Below are positions 7,860 through 17,536 of a stretch of DNA of 64,000 bases, in pieces. Position numbers and translations under genes: made by a program. Origin of the DNA: Pseudomonadota bacterium. Lineage in GTDB: Bacteria > Pseudomonadota > Alphaproteobacteria > Sphingomonadales > Govanellaceae. The stretch spans positions 930,001 through 994,000 of the forward strand of contig QEVO01000001.1 in the NCBI GenBank assembly GCA_003577275.1. The letters run 5' to 3'. Under the pieces are notes generated by a model. The model made no database searches. It saw only the letters and a program-made list of their open reading frames with translations, and had not been told where the DNA came from. Within the stretch, counting starts at the first letter, position 1. The number at the start of each line of letters is the position of its first letter.

Positions 7860-10520
7860 ATGAAGACGGTCAACGACATCAGGGCGACGTTTCTCGAGTA
7901 CTTCAAGCGCCACGGCCATGAAGTGGTGCCCAGCGCCCCCTTGGTGCCGCGCAACGACCCGACGCTGATGTTCACCAACGCCGGCATGGTGCCGTTCAAG
8001 AACGTCTTTACCGGCCTGGAGCAGCGCCCCTATGCCCGCGCCGCCTCGTCGCAAAAGTGCGTGCGCGCCGGCGGCAAGCACAACGATCTGGACAACGTCG
8101 GCTACACCGCCCGCCACCACACCTTCTTTGAGATGCTCGGCAACTTTTCCTTCGGCGACTACTTCAAGGAAGGGGCCATCGAGCTGGCGTGGAATTTGGT
8201 CACCCGGGAATATGGCGTACCCGAGGACAAGCTCACCGTCACCGTCTTTCACGATGACGATGAAGCCTTTGGTCTCTGGAAGAAAATCGCCGCCCTGCCG
8301 GACGAGCGCATCGTGCGCATCGCCACCGCCGACAACTTCTGGTCCATGGGTGAGACCGGGCCGTGCGGCCCGTGTTCGGAAATTTTCTATGACCATGGTC
8401 CCAGTATTGCCGGTGGCCCGCCCGGCACGCCGGACAGTGACGGCGACCGCTTCGTGGAAATCTGGAACCTGGTGTTCATGCAATACGACCAGGTGACGCC
8501 CACCGAGCGCGTGCCGCTGCCCAGGCCGTGCATCGATACCGGCATGGGGCTGGAGCGCATTGCGGCGGTGCTGCAAGGCGCCCACGACAATTATCGCATT
8601 GACCTCATGCGCCGGCTGATCGACGCCTCGGCGGAATTAACCCATGTCGCGGCCGACGGATCGCACGCTGCTTCCCATCGGGTGATCGCCGATCATTTAC
8701 GTGCTTCCTCCTTCCTCATCGCCGATGGCGTGCTGCCGTCCAACGAGGGGCGGGGCTACGTGCTGCGGCGGATCATGCGCCGCGCCATGCGCCACGCCCA
8801 CATGATCGGCGCCAAGGAGCCGCTGATGCACCGTCTGGTGCCGGTACTGGTGGCGGAAATGGGCGGCGCTTACCCTGAACTGGTACGCGCCGAAGCGTTG
8901 GTGCGCGAGACATTGAAGCTTGAGGAAATACGCTTCAAGGTGACGTTGGAGCGTGGCTTGCGTCTTCTCGACGAGGAGTTGAACAAGCTGGGCGCCAGCG
9001 CGGCGCTGCCGGGCGACGTCGCCTTCAGGCTATACGACACCTACGGCTTTCCTCTCGATCTGACGCAAGACGCGCTGCGCGCCCAGGGTCGCAGCGTCGA
9101 TATCGAGGGCTTCAACGCCGCCATGGCGCGCCAGCGGGCGGAGGCCCGCAAAGCCTGGGCCGGTTCCGGCGAGGCGGCCACCGAAACGCTGTGGTTTGAT
9201 CTGCGTGAGCGGGTGGGTGCGACGGAATTTCTTGGTTATGACGCCACCGAGGCCGAAGGCAAGGTGGTGGCGATCGTAAAAGACGGCCAGGAAGTGGTTA
9301 CGGCGCAGGCCGGCGACAAGGTGGCCATCGTCGCCAATCAGACGCCGTTTTACGGCGAGTCCGGCGGCCAGATGGGCGATATCGGCGTGATCAGCGCCGA
9401 GGGCATGCAGGCGATCGTCACCGACACGCAAAAGAAGGTGGGCGATTTGCATGTGCATCTTGCCCGCATCGAAAACGGAGCAATCACTGTCGGCGATGAA
9501 GTGTGTCTGACGGTGGATGCCGATCGGCGTTCAAAACTGCGCGCCAATCATTCGGTCACTCACCTGCTGCATGAAGCGTTGCGCCGAGTGCTGGGCTCTC
9601 ACGTCACGCAAAAAGGCTCGCTGGTGGCCCCTGATCGCCTACGCTTCGACATCAGCCATCCCAAAGCAGTGAGCGCCGATGAACTGGATCGCGTCGAGGC
9701 GGACGTCAACCGCGTCATTCGCTTGAATGAGCCTGTCGATACCCGGGTGATGACGCCGGACGACGCCGTCAAGGCCGGGGCGTTGGCGCTGTTTGGCGAG
9801 AAATACGGCGATGAGGTGCGGGTGGTGGCCATGGGCCATAACTCGGGCGATGTCGCGCCGTTCTCGGTGGAATTGTGCGGCGGCACCCACGTATCGCGCA
9901 CCGGCGACATCGGCTACTTCAAGATCATCAGCGAGAGCGCCGTGGCGGCCGGCGTGCGCCGCATCGAAGGCTTGACCGGCGAGGCGGCGCGGCGCTACGC
10001 CGCCGATCAGGAGGCGCTGGTCAAGGAGCTGGCGCAGACCCTGAAAGTTTCACCGGATCAGGTGGTGGCGCGGGTGGCGACGCTGTTGGATGAGCGCCGC
10101 GCCGCCGAGCGCGAGATGACGGATTTGCGCCGCAAGCTTGCCATGGGCGGCGGTGGCGGCGAGGGACCGGCGGTGCGCGACGTCGCCGGCGTCGCGTTCC
10201 TCGGCCAGACCTTGGACGGCGTGCCAGCCAAGGAATTGAAGGCATTGGCCGATGACGCCAAGAAGCGCCTGAAATCAGGTATCGCTGCTTTCGTCGCCGT
10301 CAATGACGGCAAGGCGGCGCTCTTGGTGGCTGTTACCGATGATTTGACGCAACGCTTCAACGCCGTTGAGCTGGTGCGCGCGGGCGCGGCGGCGGTGGGC
10401 GGCGCCAGCGGCGGCGGTCGGCCCGATATGGCGCAGGCGGGCGGTCCGGATGGCGCCAAGGCGGCGACGGCCATTGACGCCATCGCCAAGGCCGTGGCCG
10501 ACGCCGCGGTAACGGCGTAA
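7860..10520 (+). CDS. alaS: Alanine-tRNA ligase
   Basis: This is a class II synthetase that charges tRNA-Ala and edits misacylated Ser/Gly. Its 886 residues are typical. The catalytic core includes motif-2-region residues near [17 protein letters not shown] (about 36-52) and [15 protein letters not shown]. The editing domain carries the zinc ligands [12 protein letters not shown] and [13 protein letters not shown]. The C-terminal segment ends with the Gly-rich [11 protein letters not shown] of the C-Ala domain. The recA-alaS-icd neighbourhood is common in alphaproteobacteria. Confidence 0.98.
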   Translation: MKTVNDIRATFLEYFKRHGHEVVPSAPLVPRNDPTLMFTNAGMVPFKNVFTGLEQRPYARAASSQKCVRAGGKHNDLDNVGYTARHHTFFEMLGNFSFGDYFKEGAIELAWNLVTREYGVPEDKLTVTVFHDDDEAFGLWKKIAALPDERIVRIATADNFWSMGETGPCGPCSEIFYDHGPSIAGGPPGTPDSDGDRFVEIWNLVFMQYDQVTPTERVPLPRPCIDTGMGLERIAAVLQGAHDNYRIDLMRRLIDASAELTHVAADGSHAASHRVIADHLRASSFLIADGVLPSNEGRGYVLRRIMRRAMRHAHMIGAKEPLMHRLVPVLVAEMGGAYPELVRAEALVRETLKLEEIRFKVTLERGLRLLDEELNKLGASAALPGDVAFRLYDTYGFPLDLTQDALRAQGRSVDIEGFNAAMARQRAEARKAWAGSGEAATETLWFDLRERVGATEFLGYDATEAEGKVVAIVKDGQEVVTAQAGDKVAIVANQTPFYGESGGQMGDIGVISAEGMQAIVTDTQKKVGDLHVHLARIENGAITVGDEVCLTVDADRRSKLRANHSVTHLLHEALRRVLGSHVTQKGSLVAPDRLRFDISHPKAVSADELDRVEADVNRVIRLNEPVDTRVMTPDDAVKAGALALFGEKYGDEVRVVAMGHNSGDVAPFSVELCGGTHVSRTGDIGYFKIISESAVAAGVRRIEGLTGEAARRYAADQEALVKELAQTLKVSPDQVVARVATLLDERRAAEREMTDLRRKLAMGGGGGEGPAVRDVAGVAFLGQTLDGVPAKELKALADDAKKRLKSGIAAFVAVNDGKAALLVAVTDDLTQRFNAVELVRAGAAAVGGASGGGRPDMAQAGGPDGAKAATAIDAIAKAVADAAVTA

Positions 10521-10557
10521 TTTCTTAAGGCAGATTGCGTTCAGGGGGGCGGGTTTT

Positions 10558-10622
10558 CCCCTCACCCCACCCCTCTCCCGCTGGGAGAGGGAGGGCGCGA
10601 AGCGCCAGGGTGAGGGGTGAAA
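10558..10622. repeat. Palindromic repeat / bidirectional terminator between alaS and icd
   Basis: The element is a nested palindrome: outer CCCTCACCCC pairs with GGGTGAGGGG, inner CCCTCTCCC pairs with GGGAGAGGG, and GGCGCGAAGCGCC makes a small side hairpin. Such CCCTCACCC-GGGTGAGGG units are scattered in many proteobacterial genomes. It sits between the convergent alaS and icd genes, with T-rich sequence on its left and A-rich on its right, so it can end transcription from both sides. Confidence 0.8.
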
Positions 10623-10625
10623 AAT

Positions 10626-11840
10626 CTACCCCAGCGCTTTTTTTAAATTCTCATCGATCTTGTCGAAGAACTTCTCGCTGGTCAGCCACGGCTGATCGGG
10701 GCCGATCAGAATAGCCAAATCCTTGGTCATGAAGCCGGCTTCCACCGTCTCGACGCACACCCGCTCCAAGGTTTCAGCGAACCGCACCACGTCCGGCGTG
10801 CCATCGAGCTTGCCGCGGTGCGCCAGTCCGCGCGTCCAGGCGAAGATCGAGGCGATGGGATTGGTGGAGGTCTCGCGCCCCTTCTGGTGCTCGCGATAAT
10901 GGCGGGTGACGGTGCCGTGGGCGGCTTCCGCCTCCACCGTTTTGCCGTCGGGGCTCATCAGCACCGAGGTCATCAGACCTAAGGAGCCAAAGCCCTGGGC
11001 CACGGTGTCCGACTGCACGTCACCGTCGTAGTTCTTGCACGCCCACACGAACTTGCCGCTCCATTTCAAGGCGCTGGCCACCATGTCGTCGATCAGGCGG
11101 TGTTCATAAGTGATGCCGGCGGCCTTGAACTTGGCGGCGAATTCCTTGTCGAACACCTCCTGGAAGAGATCCTTGAAACGGCCGTCGTAGGCTTTCAGGA
11201 TGGTGTTCTTGGTGGACAGATAGACCGGCCAGCCGCGGTCCAGGCCGTAGTTCAAAGAGGCGCGGGCGAAATCCCGGATGGACTCGTCCAAATTGTACAT
11301 GGCCATGGCGACGCCGCTTCCCGGAAACTCGAACACTTCATGCTCGATGACATCCTTGCCGTCCGCCGACTGCCACTTGACGGTCAGCTTGCCGGCGCCG
11401 GGGACGCGAAAATCAGTGGCGCGGTATTGGTCGCCGAAGGCATGACGGCCGATGACGATGGGATCGGTCCAGCCGGGCACCAGCCGCGGCACGTTCTTGC
11501 AGATGATGGGTTCGCGGAACACGGTGCCGCCCAGAATGTTGCGGATGGTGCCATTGGGCGACTTCCACATCTTCTTGAGCTTGAATTCTTCAACCCGCGC
11601 CTCGTCCGGGGTGATGGTGGCGCATTTGACGCCAACGCCGTACTTCTTGATGGCTTCCGCCGAGTCCACTGTTACCTGGTCATTGGTGGCGTCGCGGTGC
11701 TCAATGCCAAGATCATAATATTTTAGATCGATGTCGAGGTAGGGGAGGATGAGCTTGCCCTTGATCCAGGCCCAGATGATCCGGGTCATCTCGTCGCCAT
11801 CCAGTTCAACGACCGGGTTTTTTACCTTGATTTTGGCCAT
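10626..11840 (-). CDS. icd: NADP-dependent isocitrate dehydrogenase
   Basis: This TCA-cycle enzyme converts isocitrate to 2-oxoglutarate, CO2 and NADPH. I place the start at the ATG at 11840 ([20 protein letters not shown]), with AGGAGG just upstream, giving 404 residues; the open frame extends 20 codons further up without support. The sequence is of the homodimeric, eukaryote-like type common in alphaproteobacteria. It shows the N-terminal [12 protein letters not shown] motif, the substrate loop [13 protein letters not shown], the metal-binding region [20 protein letters not shown] and the [16 protein letters not shown] stretch. Confidence 0.97.
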   Translation of the reverse strand: MAKIKVKNPVVELDGDEMTRIIWAWIKGKLILPYLDIDLKYYDLGIEHRDATNDQVTVDSAEAIKKYGVGVKCATITPDEARVEEFKLKKMWKSPNGTIRNILGGTVFREPIICKNVPRLVPGWTDPIVIGRHAFGDQYRATDFRVPGAGKLTVKWQSADGKDVIEHEVFEFPGSGVAMAMYNLDESIRDFARASLNYGLDRGWPVYLSTKNTILKAYDGRFKDLFQEVFDKEFAAKFKAAGITYEHRLIDDMVASALKWSGKFVWACKNYDGDVQSDTVAQGFGSLGLMTSVLMSPDGKTVEAEAAHGTVTRHYREHQKGRETSTNPIASIFAWTRGLAHRGKLDGTPDVVRFAETLERVCVETVEAGFMTKDLAILIGPDQPWLTSEKFFDKIDENLKKALG

Positions 11841-11969
11841 GTCCCCTCCTTGAAGGTCCGCTAAAAAAGTCCGCCTGATATGCGGCGGCACCATAAGCAC
11901 AGTTCCTTAAAAGTGCAATAACAGCCGCTCTAACAGGCCGTTAAAAAATCCTTCCGCCGTCAATCGCGA

Positions 11970-12100
11970 GCCCGCCTCTAAATGGGACGAGAGAAGGGGG
12001 CCTTTGCTAAGCTCCGTTCGATCCCATTTAGGGGCGGGCGTGGCGATCCAGTTGTTGACCTTATGGATTGCTTCGGTCGCTGACGCTCTCTCGCAATGAC
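11970..12100. repeat. MITE-like inverted-repeat region between icd and the LOG gene
   Basis: The left arm (11970-11987, GCCCGCCTCTAAATGGGA) and right arm (12022-12039) are inverted copies with 17 of 18 bases matching, separated by 34 bases. The flanking ATCGC is also partly mirrored. Just beyond it, 12065-12100 resembles the widespread genomic repeat GGATTGCTTCGnCGCTnACGCTC...CGCAATGAC. The 285-base gap between icd and the next gene holds no coding frame, and this is its main content. I see no transposase and no obvious target duplication. Confidence 0.6.
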
Positions 12101-12125
12101 CGATCGAGCGTTTTCCAAAAGCCTA

Positions 12126-12716
12126 TCAGATCAACTCTTCCCGATCAGGAAGCGTCGGGGCGGCGGCGGCGCACAGGGCCGGCAGCACGTCCTCTACCGT
12201 CTCCACCACCTGGAACAACCGACGGGTGGCTGGGCTGGCGAAGCCTTCATTCACCATATGGCCCATAAAATCCAGAAACGGCGTCCAATAGCCGCCGTCA
12301 TTGACCAGGACGATGGGCTTGTCGTGGAGCTTGAGTTGCCGCCAAGTGATGACCTCGATGGTTTCGTCCAGCGTGCCGACGCTGCCCGGCAGCGAGACGA
12401 AGGCATCCGAATGGTCGAACATCAGGCGCTTGCGGGTGTGCATGTTGGGCACCACGTGTAGCTCGCTTAAGCCCTTCTGGGTGATTTCCACATGGTCCAG
12501 ATGTTGCGGGATGATGCCCACCACCGCGCCGCCATGGCGTAGAACGGTACGGGCGAGGATGCCCATCAGGCCAACGCTGCCGCCGCCATAGACCAGCCGG
12601 ATTCCGGCGCCGGCCAATAGCTCGCCCAGCCGCTCGGCGTGGGCGGCAAAGCGGGGATCGCGGCCGACTTTCGAGCCGCAGTAGACGCAGACGGAGCGTA
12701 AGGGGAGGGACATCAT
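12126..12716 (-). CDS. LOG-family protein (TIGR00730; nucleoside-5'-monophosphate phosphoribohydrolase-like)
   Basis: This family hydrolyses nucleoside 5'-monophosphates (cytokinin-activating LOG enzymes in plants, PpnN-like enzymes in bacteria). The Rossmann-like start SVCVYCGSKVGRDPRF and the active-site motif PGSVGTLDETIEVITWRQL are clear. The usual PGGxGTxxE here reads PGSVGTLDE, with the second Gly replaced by Ser and the catalytic Glu kept. I use the ATG at 12716 (a second ATG follows directly); an upstream TTG at 12743 is possible and the ribosome site is weak either way. Confidence 0.88.
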   Translation of the reverse strand: MMSLPLRSVCVYCGSKVGRDPRFAAHAERLGELLAGAGIRLVYGGGSVGLMGILARTVLRHGGAVVGIIPQHLDHVEITQKGLSELHVVPNMHTRKRLMFDHSDAFVSLPGSVGTLDETIEVITWRQLKLHDKPIVLVNDGGYWTPFLDFMGHMVNEGFASPATRRLFQVVETVEDVLPALCAAAAPTLPDREELI

Positions 12717-12834
12717 GTGCTGAAACTGCCCGAGATTCGTCAAATTGTCTGGATAGGATTAAATTATTTATAGCCAGCGAGCCCGCCCTTTTCTACGTTA
12801 CGGCTCGCCGAGACGGCAAGTTTAAGGGTTGCGG

Positions 12835-13857
12835 GTGACAGATCAGGACAAAGGCAAGCGGCCATGGAAGCGGTGGCTATTGATCGCCGTGGCGCTGCTT
12901 GTGGTCGCCGCCCTGTGGTCGGTGGTGGCGCCGCCGCGGCAGCTTTCCTGGCTTGATCTGGAGAGCATTCTGGGGCCGGAGGAAACCGCGCCGCTCCCTG
13001 CGCCGGCCGCGCCCGAGGACGCCACGCCCGCCGCTGTGGCGACGCACCCGAGTTTTGACGTGGTGCGGGTGACCCGGGGCGGCACCGGCTTGATCGCCGG
13101 CCGCGCCGCGCCCTTTGCCGAGGTGGAGATCATGGCGGGAAGCGCAGTTCTGGGGCGGGTGACCACCGACCGGCGCGGCGAATGGGTGTTGATTTTCGAT
13201 CAGCCGCTGTCGCCCGGCGGGGTGGAGATAAGCCTGACCTCCCGCTTACCCGGCAAGGAGGCGGTGGCTTCCACCGAGATCGCCGTGGTGGTGGTGCCGG
13301 AAAAAACCCAGGCCTTCGTCGATCCCAGCGATGAGGGCGTGGTGGTGGTCTTAACGCCGCGCGACGGCAAGGGCCGCAGTCTCGTTTTGCAGCGCCCCGC
13401 CAGCAGCGCCGACCTGGCGGACGGCCTGATGCTGGACGCCATCGATTATGACCAGACCGGGGCCGCCGTCTTGTCGGGCCGCGCCGCCGCGCGCGCCGAG
13501 GTGCGGCTTTATCTCGACGACGCCTACCTGGGAACCGGGATGACCAGCGACAGCGGGCGCTGGATCTACACCCCCGCAGCGCCGCTGGCCGCCGGCGAAC
13601 ATATAGCCCGGCTTGATCAGGTGACCGGCGAGGGTAAGGTGCAGCAGCGTATCGAGATTGCCTTCAATCTCGACCTGGCGGCGGATGCCGCCCGCGCCGA
13701 GGGCAGCGTTGTCATCCGGTCCGGCGTCAATCAATGGCTGGTGTCGCGCAAGTTGTCGCCCGGCGACTTCCATTACATCGCGGTCTTTGGCGTTCATAAG
13801 GATCAGGTCAAGGATCCCGATGTGGTCTATCCGGGGCAGGTCACCAACCAGCCCTAG
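12835..13857 (+). CDS. Membrane-anchored envelope protein with degenerate LysM domain
   Basis: The protein has about 340 residues: an N-terminal positive patch and one transmembrane helix (WLLIAVALLVVAALWSVV), a Pro/Ala-rich spacer, two Ig/CarboxypepD-like repeats (VIAGRAAPFAEVEI.. and VLSGRAAARAEVRLYL..), and a C-terminal segment that looks like a worn LysM domain (VIRSGVNQWLVSRKL..., ...DQVKDPDVVYPGQV). In the related alphaproteobacterial family this LysM binds peptidoglycan. Here the usual GDSLWRIAR core reads GVNQWLVSR. The start is GTG at 12835, with AAGGG upstream; a TTG two codons earlier is the alternative. Function is inferred as cell-wall attachment. Confidence 0.75.
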   Translation: MTDQDKGKRPWKRWLLIAVALLVVAALWSVVAPPRQLSWLDLESILGPEETAPLPAPAAPEDATPAAVATHPSFDVVRVTRGGTGLIAGRAAPFAEVEIMAGSAVLGRVTTDRRGEWVLIFDQPLSPGGVEISLTSRLPGKEAVASTEIAVVVVPEKTQAFVDPSDEGVVVVLTPRDGKGRSLVLQRPASSADLADGLMLDAIDYDQTGAAVLSGRAAARAEVRLYLDDAYLGTGMTSDSGRWIYTPAAPLAAGEHIARLDQVTGEGKVQQRIEIAFNLDLAADAARAEGSVVIRSGVNQWLVSRKLSPGDFHYIAVFGVHKDQVKDPDVVYPGQVTNQP

Positions 13858-13942
13858 ACCCGCCATCGGCCTTGCGAATATCGCCTTCAAGGCCCATATC
13901 TGCCGGACGTATGGGCGATAATCATCTGAGGAAACGGGAAAA

Positions 13943-15802
13943 ATGCGCCGGCAGGGCTTAAGCGACGTGGTGGCGGACGCCAATCACTGGACGACGCTGA
14001 AAACGCTGGCGCCCTATTTGTGGCCGCGCGGCCGGAGCGACTTGAAGCGCCGTGTGGTGTTTTCCCTTCTCGCCCTGGTGGCGGCCAAGGTCATTTCCAT
14101 CAATGTGCCGTTTCTATTGAAGGGTGCGGTGGATGCGCTCAATGCGCCGACGGCGGTTCTGCTGCCGGTAGGGTTTATCGTCGCCTACGGCTTTGCCCGT
14201 TTCGCCAGCGACGCCTTCGGCGAGCTGCGCGATGTGCTGTTCGTGCGCGTCGGACAAGGGGCGATGCGGGTGCTGGCGCTCAGCACCTTCCGCCATCTAC
14301 ACGCGCTATCCTTGCGTTTTCACCTGGAGCGGCGCACCGGCGGCCTTAACCGGGCCATCGAACGCGGCATCAAGGGCATCGACTTTCTGTTGCGCTTCAC
14401 CCTGTTCAACATCCTGCCGACGCTCCTTGAAATCGTCCTGGTGGCCGGCGTGCTGCTCTTTAAATTCAACGTCTGGTTTGCCCTGGCGGTGGTGACGGCG
14501 CTGGCCGGCTATGCGGCCTTTACCTTCTCGGTCACCGAATGGCGGCTGAAATACCGCCGTGAAATGAACGAGCAGGACAACCGCGCCAACACCAAGGCGG
14601 TGGACAGCCTCTTGAACTACGAAACCGTGAAATACTTCGGCAACGAGGCCCATGAAGCGCGGCGCTATGATGGCGCGCTGGAAGCCTATCAGTCGGCGGC
14701 GATCAAGAGCCAGAAAACCCTGTCGGTCTTGAACGTCGGGCAAGGGGCGATCGTCGCCATCGGACTCATCGTGGTGATGGCGATGGCGGGGCAGGGCGTG
14801 GTTTCCGGTCAATTGACGGTGGGCGACTTCGTACTGGTCAACGCCCTCGTGATGCAGGTGTTCATGCCGCTCGACTTTCTCGGCTTCGTCTATCGCGAAA
14901 TCAAGCAGTCGCTGGTGGACATGGAATTCATGTTTCGTCTGATGCGGGAGAACGCCGAGGTCGAGGATCGTCCCGATGCCGCCGATCTGCAGGCGGGCGG
15001 CGGCGAGGTGACGTTCGATCACGTGAACTTTCACTACGACGCCAACCGGCCGATCCTGAAGGATGTCAGTTTCCGCGTGCCGCCCGGCCGGACGGTGGCC
15101 ATCGTCGGCCCGAGCGGGGCGGGCAAGTCCACCATCTCGCGCATCCTGTTTCGGTTCTATGACATTTCCGGCGGCCGGGTGTTGATCGACGGCCAGGATA
15201 TTCGCGCCCTCACCCAAGGGAGCCTGCGCGCCGCCATCGGCGTGGTGCCGCAGGATACCGTGCTGTTTAACGACACCATCGGCTACAACATCCGCTATGG
15301 CCGGCCGGATGCCTCGGATGCCGAGGTCGAAGAGGCGGCGCGGCTGGCCCGCATCCACGATTTCGTGATGAGCCTGCCGGAACGTTACGACACCATGGTG
15401 GGCGAGCGGGGATTGAAGCTGTCGGGCGGCGAGAAGCAGCGGGTGGCGATCGCCCGGACCATCCTGAAAAACCCCCGCATTCTTCTCCTCGACGAGGCGA
15501 CCTCGGCCCTCGACACCCATACCGAGCGGGAGATCCAGACCTCGTTAAAGGAGGTCTCCGCCGGCCGCACCACCCTGGTCATCGCCCATCGCCTGTCCAC
15601 CGTGGTCGATGCCGACGAGATCCTGGTGATGGACGCCGGGCGTATCGTCGAACGCGGCACCCATGGCGTTCTCTTGGCCCTGGATGGGGTCTATGCCGCC
15701 ATGTGGCGGCGCCAGCAGGAGGCGGCGGCGGCGCGGGAGAAGCTGGCCGAGCTTGGCGGCTCGCCCGGCGAGCCCGTTGAACTCCGGGAAACCGTGCTTT
15801 AA
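13943..15802 (+). CDS. ABC exporter, Atm1/HMT1-like (fused permease and ATPase)
   Basis: This half-type exporter of 619 residues has six transmembrane segments in about 25-310 and an ATPase domain from about 350 with Walker A GPSGAGKST, signature LSGGEKQR, Walker B ILLLDEATSALD and the H-loop IAHRLST. The permease start (LKTLAPYLWP...VVFSLLALVAAKVINVPFLLK) and NYETVKYFGNE segment match Atm1/ABCB7, which exports glutathione-bound sulfur or metal species from the cytoplasm. It is followed 45 bases later by psd. Substrate not determinable from sequence. Confidence 0.92.
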   Translation: MRRQGLSDVVADANHWTTLKTLAPYLWPRGRSDLKRRVVFSLLALVAAKVISINVPFLLKGAVDALNAPTAVLLPVGFIVAYGFARFASDAFGELRDVLFVRVGQGAMRVLALSTFRHLHALSLRFHLERRTGGLNRAIERGIKGIDFLLRFTLFNILPTLLEIVLVAGVLLFKFNVWFALAVVTALAGYAAFTFSVTEWRLKYRREMNEQDNRANTKAVDSLLNYETVKYFGNEAHEARRYDGALEAYQSAAIKSQKTLSVLNVGQGAIVAIGLIVVMAMAGQGVVSGQLTVGDFVLVNALVMQVFMPLDFLGFVYREIKQSLVDMEFMFRLMRENAEVEDRPDAADLQAGGGEVTFDHVNFHYDANRPILKDVSFRVPPGRTVAIVGPSGAGKSTISRILFRFYDISGGRVLIDGQDIRALTQGSLRAAIGVVPQDTVLFNDTIGYNIRYGRPDASDAEVEEAARLARIHDFVMSLPERYDTMVGERGLKLSGGEKQRVAIARTILKNPRILLLDEATSALDTHTEREIQTSLKEVSAGRTTLVIAHRLSTVVDADEILVMDAGRIVERGTHGVLLALDGVYAAMWRRQQEAAAAREKLAELGGSPGEPVELRETVL

Positions 15803-15847
15803 TAAAGGGCGGGCATTTTATAGAGCCGAAAGGCCAACCGAGGCATC

Positions 15848-16540
15848 ATGGATACCATTTTATCCGTCCTGACCCCGATCCACCGCGAAGGCCACAAGTT
15901 CGTGGTGCTGTTCGCTCTGGGTACGCTCATTCTGTTCGTCCTATGGGAGCCCCTGGGTTGGCTGGGGGTGATCCTGACCGCCTGGTGCGGCTACTTCTTC
16001 CGCGACCCCGACCGGGTGACGCCGACCCGCGACGGGCTGGTGGTCAGTCCCGCCGACGGCGTGGTGCAGAGCGTCGGCGAGGCGATCCCGCCGGCCGAGC
16101 TCGGCATGGGCGAGACGCCGCGGCCGCGGGTCAGCGTGTTCATGAATGTCTTTGACGTGCACGTCAACCGTGTGCCGGCCTCTGGCGAAATCGTTCAGGT
16201 CGCCTATACCCCCGGCAAGTTCCTCAACGCCGACCTGGAGAAGGCCAGCGAGGAAAACGAGCGCAACGCCGTTCGCATGCGCACCGCCAGCGGCAAGGAC
16301 ATCGCTTTCGTGCAGATTGCCGGCCTGATCGCCCGCCGCATCCTGTGCGAGGTGGAGAGCGGCCGCAAGGTGCTGGCCGGCGAACGCTTCGGCCTTATTC
16401 GCTTTGGCAGCCGGGTTGATCTATACTTGGCCGAAGGCATGCGCCCCTTGGTCTGCGTCGGCCAGCGCATGATCGCCGGCGAAACGGTGATCGCCGACGA
16501 GAAATCGCGCGAGAAGCAGCGCTTCGGAGAAATCCGCTAA
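15848..16540 (+). CDS. psd: Phosphatidylserine decarboxylase
   Basis: The enzyme converts phosphatidylserine to phosphatidylethanolamine at the membrane. Its 230 residues are the short prokaryotic form. The self-cleavage site that creates the pyruvoyl group is Gly187-Ser188 in [10 protein letters not shown]. The conserved [14 protein letters not shown] segment is at about 100-113, and one or two membrane helices lie near residues 15-50. It lies directly upstream of pssA, which makes its substrate. Confidence 0.96.
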   Translation: MDTILSVLTPIHREGHKFVVLFALGTLILFVLWEPLGWLGVILTAWCGYFFRDPDRVTPTRDGLVVSPADGVVQSVGEAIPPAELGMGETPRPRVSVFMNVFDVHVNRVPASGEIVQVAYTPGKFLNADLEKASEENERNAVRMRTASGKDIAFVQIAGLIARRILCEVESGRKVLAGERFGLIRFGSRVDLYLAEGMRPLVCVGQRMIAGETVIADEKSREKQRFGEIR

Positions 16541-16565
16541 CGGATTGTTTTACAAGGTTTTTTGG

Positions 16566-17387
16566 ATGAAAGAACGGCGTCGTCTCCCGATCCTTCCGGC
16601 CCGTAGCCTGGTGCCGAACATCGTCACCATTCTGGCCTTGGCGGCGGGCATGACGTCGATCAAGTTCGCCCTGGCCGCCAAGTGGGAATTGGCGGTGGGG
16701 GCGATCCTGTTGGCCGCTGTATTCGATGCCCTGGACGGCCGCGTGGCGCGGCTGATGAAGGGCACCTCGCGCTTCGGCGCGGAGCTGGATTCGCTCTCCG
16801 ACGTCATCAGCTTCGGCTTGGCGCCGGCGATTGTCCTCTATCTGTGGACGTTGCGCGATCTGGGCGGGCTCGGCTGGATGCTGGCCTTGGTGTTCGCCGT
16901 CTGCTGCGCGCTGCGCCTTGCCCGTTTCAACGTGATGAGCGAGCAGGAGGAAAAGCCCAGCGAATTCTTCGTCGGCGTACCCTCGCCCATGGGGGCGGTG
17001 TTGGCGTTGTGGCCGATGGCCCTGACCTTCCAGCTTGAGGAGCCGGTGTTTCGTTTGCCCTATCTGGTGGCGCCTTATATGGCGGTGGTGGCCTTCCTGA
17101 TGGTCAGCCAGGTGCCAACGTTTTCCTTGAAAAAGGTGCGAGTGAAGAACGAATACGTGCTGCCGGTGCTGATTTTGGCCGGACTGATGGCGGCGTCGGC
17201 CACCGTCTATATCTGGGGCACGCTGTCCTTTGCCTGTCTACTCTATCTCGGGCTCATTCCCTTCAGCGTGCGCTTGTCGCGCAGCCGCAAGGCGGCGATG
17301 CAGGCGGAGCGGGCGGCGGCGCGGCAGGCCAAGACGATCGTCACTCACCCCCTGTCGCGGGATGAGCCGCGCCCGCCGTTACATTAG
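16566..17387 (+). CDS. pssA: CDP-diacylglycerol-serine O-phosphatidyltransferase
   Basis: This membrane enzyme joins CDP-diacylglycerol and serine to make phosphatidylserine, the substrate of Psd. The CDP-alcohol phosphotransferase motif DG-x2-AR-x8-G-x3-D-x3-D is intact (DALDGRVARLMKGTSRFGAELDSLSD split over about 56-82). There are about eight hydrophobic segments. I use the ATG at 16566 (273 residues) with AAGG upstream; the longer frame begins at a TTG five bases after psd. The Lys/Ala-rich C-terminal tail is likely cytoplasmic. Confidence 0.95.
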   Translation: MKERRRLPILPARSLVPNIVTILALAAGMTSIKFALAAKWELAVGAILLAAVFDALDGRVARLMKGTSRFGAELDSLSDVISFGLAPAIVLYLWTLRDLGGLGWMLALVFAVCCALRLARFNVMSEQEEKPSEFFVGVPSPMGAVLALWPMALTFQLEEPVFRLPYLVAPYMAVVAFLMVSQVPTFSLKKVRVKNEYVLPVLILAGLMAASATVYIWGTLSFACLLYLGLIPFSVRLSRSRKAAMQAERAAARQAKTIVTHPLSRDEPRPPLH

Positions 17388-17417
17388 ATTTTTTTCACTT
17401 GGCTTGAAATGTAAGTT

Positions 17418-17487
17418 GTCATCCCCGCGGAAGCGGGGATACAGTCCTTTGATTTCACTATGGATTCCCGCTTTCGCGGGAATGACG
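17418..17487. repeat. Dispersed palindromic repeat, copy B (inverted)
   Basis: This is the same 70-base layout as the 6011 copy but in the opposite direction: it starts GTCATCCCCGC and ends GCGGGAATGACG, with two internal hairpins. It lies between the convergent pssA and RND genes and may serve as a terminator. Flanks outside the core do not resemble the other two copies. Confidence 0.85.
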
Positions 17488-17536
17488 ATTGCACATTGAA
17501 TGCGGATATGCCTGACCGCAATCTGCTCTAAGTCAC

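Noticed and set aside
10558..10622. Structured small RNA between alaS and icd
   Set aside because: The nested palindrome matches a common dispersed proteobacterial repeat and a terminator position; nothing suggests an independent promoter.
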